From assembly GCA_947464275.1 (NCBI GenBank), contig CANHVU010000027.1:1-45132 (forward strand): a DNA stretch of 45,132 nt, given 5' to 3'. The position numbers were made by a program, and so were the translations under genes. Numbering within the stretch: the stretch's first letter is position 1; every line of letters starts with the position of its first letter. The notes beneath the pieces were generated by a model, which saw only the letters and a list, made by a program, of their open reading frames with translations, did no database searches and was not told the origin of the DNA. This document shows, piece by piece, positions 41,742 through 45,132 of this stretch. Source of the stretch: Bacteroidota bacterium (lineage in GTDB: Bacteria; Bacteroidota; Bacteroidia; UKL13-3).

Positions 41742-42519
41742 ATTTTATAAATACCAAGGCACGGGCAACGATTTTATTATGATTGATGACCGAACCAAAA
41801 CTTTTGATGCCAATAATCAAAAATTAATTGAAAACTTGTGTGATAGAAGATTTGGAATAGGTGCTGATGGATTAATTTTATTACAAAACCACGATACATC
41901 TGATTTTTACATGCAATATTTTAATAGCGATGGTCGCGAAAGTTCTATGTGCGGCAATGGTGGCAGATGTATTGCTCAGTTTGCTAAAGATTTAGGCGTG
42001 GTAAACGATTTTGCTACTTTTTATGCCATTGATGGCATTCATACTGCTTCTTATAAAAATAATTGGGTTAGCCTTCAAATGAAAGATTTAACTCAAATAG
42101 AATTGCGCGATAATCACGTTTTTGTATTAAATACTGGCTCACCACATTATGTGCAATTTTTTGAATATGATGTTGATACCATAGATTTGGTTAATGAAGC
42201 AAAAAAAATAAGGTATAATAAGGAGTTTGAAGCCCAAGGAATCAATGTGAACTTTGTTTCCATTCATAATAATGAGTTAAAAGTTAGAACTTACGAAAGG
42301 GGAGTAGAGGATGAAACTTTTAGTTGTGGAACTGGTGTTACTGCTGCGGCAATTGCATATTCAGTTTTTTCAAAAAATACCCAAATTGAAATGGAAGTTA
42401 ATATGCAAACCAAAGGTGGAAACCTTTCGGTAAGTTATTTGTTCCAAAATAATGCATACCAACAAGTGTTTTTAAAAGGCCCAGCCACATTTGTGTTTGA
42501 GGGCGAAATAGAAATTTAA
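41731..42519 (+). CDS. dapF: Diaminopimelate epimerase
   Basis: From TTG at 41731 the product is 262 aa and starts with KTKFYKYQGTGNDFIMIDD, the normal N-terminus of DapF. The longer frame reaching 41671 is only read-through of the previous gene. Catalytic cysteines lie in SSMCGNGGRC and FSCGTGVTAAA, and NVNFVSIHNN and RTYERGVEDET are typical. It converts LL- to meso-diaminopimelate for peptidoglycan and lysine synthesis. The TTG start overlaps the stop of the preceding gene by 11 nt. Directly after its stop the ~72-bp repeat array begins. Confidence 0.93.
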   Translation: MKTKFYKYQGTGNDFIMIDDRTKTFDANNQKLIENLCDRRFGIGADGLILLQNHDTSDFYMQYFNSDGRESSMCGNGGRCIAQFAKDLGVVNDFATFYAIDGIHTASYKNNWVSLQMKDLTQIELRDNHVFVLNTGSPHYVQFFEYDVDTIDLVNEAKKIRYNKEFEAQGINVNFVSIHNNELKVRTYERGVEDETFSCGTGVTAAAIAYSVFSKNTQIEMEVNMQTKGGNLSVSYLFQNNAYQQVFLKGPATFVFEGEIEI

Positions 42520-42528
42520 ACAACAAAA

Positions 42529-42805
42529 GAGCCATCGGCTCGAAAATATTGTAACCGTGGATTTCAATCCACGGAAAAAGAAAAACGGAAACAAACCAAG
42601 AGCCATGTGCTCGACAAATATTTTAGCCGTGGATTTCAATCCACGGAAAAAAGAAAAAAGGAAACAAACCAAAAGCCGTAGGCTCGATAAATATTTTAGC
42701 CGTGGATTTCAATCCACGGAAAAAGAAAAACGGAAACAAACCAAGAGCCATGTGCTCGAAAATATTTTAGGCATGGATTTCAATCCACGGAAAAAAGAAA
42801 AAAAT
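42529..42805. repeat. Tandem array of four ~72-bp REP-like units before the transposase gene
   Basis: Units start at 42529, 42600, 42673 and 42745, with the last cut at the transposase start. Each has a small hairpin GAGCC-NNN-GGCTC (or a variant), an AT-rich AAATATTTTAG, a large hairpin CCGTGGATTTCAATCCACGG (42555-42574, 42627-42646, 42700-42719, a variant at 42771-42790) and an A-rich GAAAAACGGAAACAAACC tail. The units follow one another without unique spacers, so this is not CRISPR. Confidence 0.9.
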
Positions 42806-43268
42806 ATGGCAAACACCTATCATCAAATATATTTGCAAACAGTATTTGCAGTTAAATTCAGAAATGCTGTAATTGAAAAAGAGTGGAAGCATGAACTTTT
42901 TTCAGTAATAGGTAATTTAATAAATGAAGCAGATTGTAAAAATATCATAGTAAACGGAGTAGAAGACCATGTCCATTGTTTTTTTTTCTCTAAAACCAGT
43001 TGTTTCGGTTTCAGAATTAATGAAAACAGTTAAATCAAAATCCTCAAAATATGTGAATGATAAGTCTTTAACAAAAGAGCGATTTGAGTGGCAAGTAGGC
43101 TACGGTGTTTTTTCATATAGTCAATCTCAAATTGGAAAAGTGTATGATTACATATTAAATCAGGAAGAGCATCATAAAAAACAAACATTTAAGAACGAAT
43201 ATTTACAATTATTGGAAAGTTTTAAAATTGATTATGACGAGAATTATTTATTTGAGGAATTGATTTAG
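42806..43268 (+). pseudogene. IS200/RAYT-type Y1 transposase, frameshifted
   Basis: Joining two frames gives a 153-aa TnpA-like protein. Frame 1 (MANTYHQIYLQTVFAVKFRN ... GVEDHVHCFF) carries the HUH motif H55-V-H57, and frame 2 (SLKPVVSVSELMKTVKSK ... GYGVFSYSQSQIG) carries the likely catalytic Tyr (Y115, in VYDYILNQEEHH) and FKNEYLQLLESFKID. The frames meet at a run of nine T (42979-42987); eight T would restore the reading frame. Loss of function, slippage-dependent expression or a sequencing slip are all possible. The frame extended upstream through the repeats to 42557 is not a real N-terminus. Confidence 0.8.
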
Positions 43269-43280
43269 TAAATATGCACC

Positions 43281-43461
43281 GAGCCTATGGCTCTCAATTT
43301 ACATGGCTTTTTAATTGCAGTGGGTTAAAACCCACTGTTAAAAAATAGTCCGAGCCTACGGCTCTTCATTGAAAAGAGCCGTAGGCTCGACAAATATTTT
43401 AGCCGTGGATTTCAATCCACGGAAAAAGAAAACAAATGCTAATCGTGGATTTTAATTCACG
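43281..43461. repeat. REP-like hairpins downstream of the transposase
   Basis: GAGCC-TAT-GGCTC at 43281-43293 is followed by a different palindrome CAGTGGGTTAAAACCCACTG at 43318-43337, GAGCC-TAC-GGCTC at 43352-43364, a full unit with GAGCC-GTA-GGCTC (43376-43388) and CCGTGGATTTCAATCCACGG (43403-43422), and a decayed copy CGTGGATTTTAATTCACG (43444-43461). These fill the gap up to ispG and continue the family seen before the transposase. Confidence 0.85.
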
Positions 43462-43482
43462 GGAAAAGAAAATTTAATAACA

Positions 43483-45132
43483 ATGACATACCAACGCAGA
43501 AAAACAAGCACCGTAAAAATTGGTGATTTATACATTGGAAGCGATTTTCCAATTATTCCTCAAAGTATGACCACTACCGATACCATGGATACCCAAAAAT
43601 CGGTGGCGCAAATTATTAGGATGGTGGATGCCGGTTGTCAATTGGTTAGATTAACTGCTCCAAGTTTAAAAGAAGCTCAGAATTTAGCTGAAATAAAGAA
43701 AGAATTGAATGCCAAAGGAGTTAAAGTTCCACTGGTGGCAGATATACATTTTACTCCAAATGCTGCTGAATTAGCTGCTCGAATAGTTGAAAAAGTGCGC
43801 GTTAATCCTGGTAATTATGCCGATAAAAAGAAATTTGACATCATTGATTATACCGATGCGGAATACCAAGAGGAAATAGACAGAATTAGGGAAAAGTTTG
43901 TTCCTTTAATTAAAATTTGTAAAGAGTATGGAACAGCATTGCGTATTGGCACCAATCATGGTTCGTTAAGCGATAGAATTATGAGCCGTTATGGCGATAC
44001 TGCTCACGGAATGGTAGAAAGTGCAATGGAGTTTTTACGAATAGCCGAGGATGAAAATTTTCACAATATTGTGCTTTCCATGAAATCAAGTAACCCGCAA
44101 GTAATGGTGCAAGCTTATAGGTTATTGGTAAAAACCATGGATAATAATAACATGCATTATCCATTGCATTTAGGGGTAACTGAGGCTGGCGATGGTGATG
44201 ATGGAAGAATAAAATCAGCATTAGGAATTGGCGCCTTGTTGGAAGATGGAATTGGCGATACCATTCGTGTTTCGCTAACCGAAGACCCTGAATTTGAGGT
44301 GCCTGTAGCTAAAAAATTAATTGCACGCTACACTCAAATTGAACAAACCAATTATCCGCAGTTAAATTTAAATATTGCTGAAAATAATAACTGGAGTGCT
44401 TTTGATTATAAACGCAGAGAAACCAACGAGGTTTATAACTTAGGAGCACATCAAGTGCCTAGAGTAATTGCTAATTATAGCAATAATGAAAATTTAGCGG
44501 CCGAAGATTTAAAACCAATTGGTCATATTTATGATGCCCAACTCGATAAATGGCATATGAATGATATTGGAGCTGATTTTATTTATTTAGGAAATAATAA
44601 AGCCAATTTTATGCTACCAATGGGTTTAAAAGCCGTTTATAAAGCTCAAACTTGGAATTTGGTAATTGATAAAACCAATGCATTTCCATTATTTACTTCG
44701 GCCGATTTATTGCAAAGCAACCATTTAAAAGCAAATTCAAGCACACTCAATTTTGTGCACTTGTTGGTAAATGAGTTATCTGAAGAATTGCTTCAAACGG
44801 CTAATCAAATGAAAAATGTGGTTTTTATTTTAGAATCAAGTATAGCTAATCCAATGACCGATTTGCGTGCAATTTTTTTTAAATTAAACGATTGGAATAT
44901 AAAAAATCCAGTTTTGCTAACTCATAATTACCATGATGAGAGCGATGAAGAGCAATTTATGCTGCATTGTTCAACCGATTTTGGTGCATTACTAATTGAT
45001 GGTTTTGCAGATGGATTGATGTTTAAAGCCAATTCAATTAAACCAGAACGCATGAACCAAATAGCATTTGGTATTTTGCAAGCCGCCAGAACACGTATTT
45101 CTAAAACTGAATATATAAGTTGTCCAAGTTGC
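43483..45132 (+). CDS. ispG: 4-hydroxy-3-methylbut-2-en-1-yl diphosphate synthase, 3' end beyond window
   Basis: 550 codons are visible from ATG at 43483 to the edge. The N-terminal barrel contains GSDFPIIPQSMTTTDT, VDAGCQLVRLTAP, VPLVADIHFTPNAAE and VRVNPGNYAD, typical of IspG/GcpE. A long middle insertion (about residues 270-520) characterises the large form found in Bacteroidota, chlamydiae and plants. The frame ends at SCPSC, the first cysteines of the 4Fe-4S site. It catalyses the reductive ring opening of MEcPP to HMBPP in the MEP isoprenoid route. The start lies 21 bp after a decayed REP hairpin. Confidence 0.92.
   Translation, partial: MTYQRRKTSTVKIGDLYIGSDFPIIPQSMTTTDTMDTQKSVAQIIRMVDAGCQLVRLTAPSLKEAQNLAEIKKELNAKGVKVPLVADIHFTPNAAELAARIVEKVRVNPGNYADKKKFDIIDYTDAEYQEEIDRIREKFVPLIKICKEYGTALRIGTNHGSLSDRIMSRYGDTAHGMVESAMEFLRIAEDENFHNIVLSMKSSNPQVMVQAYRLLVKTMDNNNMHYPLHLGVTEAGDGDDGRIKSALGIGALLEDGIGDTIRVSLTEDPEFEVPVAKKLIARYTQIEQTNYPQLNLNIAENNNWSAFDYKRRETNEVYNLGAHQVPRVIANYSNNENLAAEDLKPIGHIYDAQLDKWHMNDIGADFIYLGNNKANFMLPMGLKAVYKAQTWNLVIDKTNAFPLFTSADLLQSNHLKANSSTLNFVHLLVNELSEELLQTANQMKNVVFILESSIANPMTDLRAIFFKLNDWNIKNPVLLTHNYHDESDEEQFMLHCSTDFGALLIDGFADGLMFKANSIKPERMNQIAFGILQAARTRISKTEYISCPSC

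Noticed and set aside
42529-42805. Possible CRISPR array
   Set aside because: The repeats are contiguous ~72-bp units with two internal hairpins and no unique spacers, and no cas genes are present. A REP-like array beside a Y1 transposase explains it better.
42557-42805. 83-residue N-terminal extension of the transposase
   Set aside because: It is the translation of the tandem repeats (DFNPRKK recurring), and normal members of the family start at MANTYHQIY.
43979-44221. Minus-strand frame rich in histidine and proline
   Set aside because: It is antisense to ispG, whose conserved blocks are clear on the plus strand.

Overview
The window is AT-rich DNA from a member of the Bacteroidota. This rests on both type A and type B Por/T9SS C-terminal sorting domains, several protein families largely confined to the phylum (DUF5686, DUF5683, DUF4199, DUF4920, DUF2027-Smr), promoter-like TTG / TAnn(n)TTG motifs instead of sigma70 boxes, and a long ispG. 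A genus cannot be assigned from the sequence alone. Most of the window is ordinary chromosome, with three accessory, repeat-rich patches at about 2.2-3.9 kb, 29.3-32.5 kb and 42.5-43.5 kb.

Layout. 1-2070: signalling genes (a cut GAF-domain gene, a REC-histidine kinase, a lone receiver). 2240-3831: two tandem small zinc-ribbon membrane proteins and a small envelope protein, embedded in four copies of a double-hairpin repeat plus a perfect 31-bp palindrome. 3956-5496: three small envelope lipoproteins (DUF4920, a CxxCH haem-type protein, a thioredoxin-like protein). 5583-9374 (minus): DUF5686 outer-membrane protein, cyclophilin, conserved hypothetical. 9525-12066: a sensor-only membrane protein and a secreted GH13 amylase. 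12077-18568 (minus): DUF5683 and a tight four-gene unit, GH20 hexosaminidase, glycosylasparaginase, CutC, GH2 beta-mannosidase, whose enzymes match the bonds in the core of N-linked glycans. 18850-21045 (minus): MsrA and an acyltransferase. 21260-28137: DinB-like protein, a degenerate dihydroorotase, a hypothetical, DUF4199, two glycosyltransferases and an HTTM membrane protein. 28138-28626: cytidine deaminase.

28778-32525 is the most rearranged part. An intact tatD is followed by a RelE/ParE-type toxin-antitoxin pair, then a 97-bp repeat, then a second copy of the last 257 bp of tatD that differs from the first only at synonymous sites, then a hairpin-packed MITE-like element with 22-bp terminal inverted repeats holding a second 97-bp repeat. 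Three minus-strand genes of unknown role follow, one with a HEPN-like RNNIFH motif and a 14-nt overlap with its downstream partner.

32747-42519 returns to housekeeping and envelope functions: FtsX/MacB-type permease, a giant PKD-repeat T9SS type B protein, DUF2027-Smr protein, DegP/HtrA protease, an anti-sigma-like membrane protein and dapF. 42529-43461 holds an IS200/RAYT-type Y1 transposase interrupted by a one-base change in a T-run. About four tandem ~72-bp units precede it and related hairpins follow it, a REPtron-like arrangement. The window ends inside ispG.
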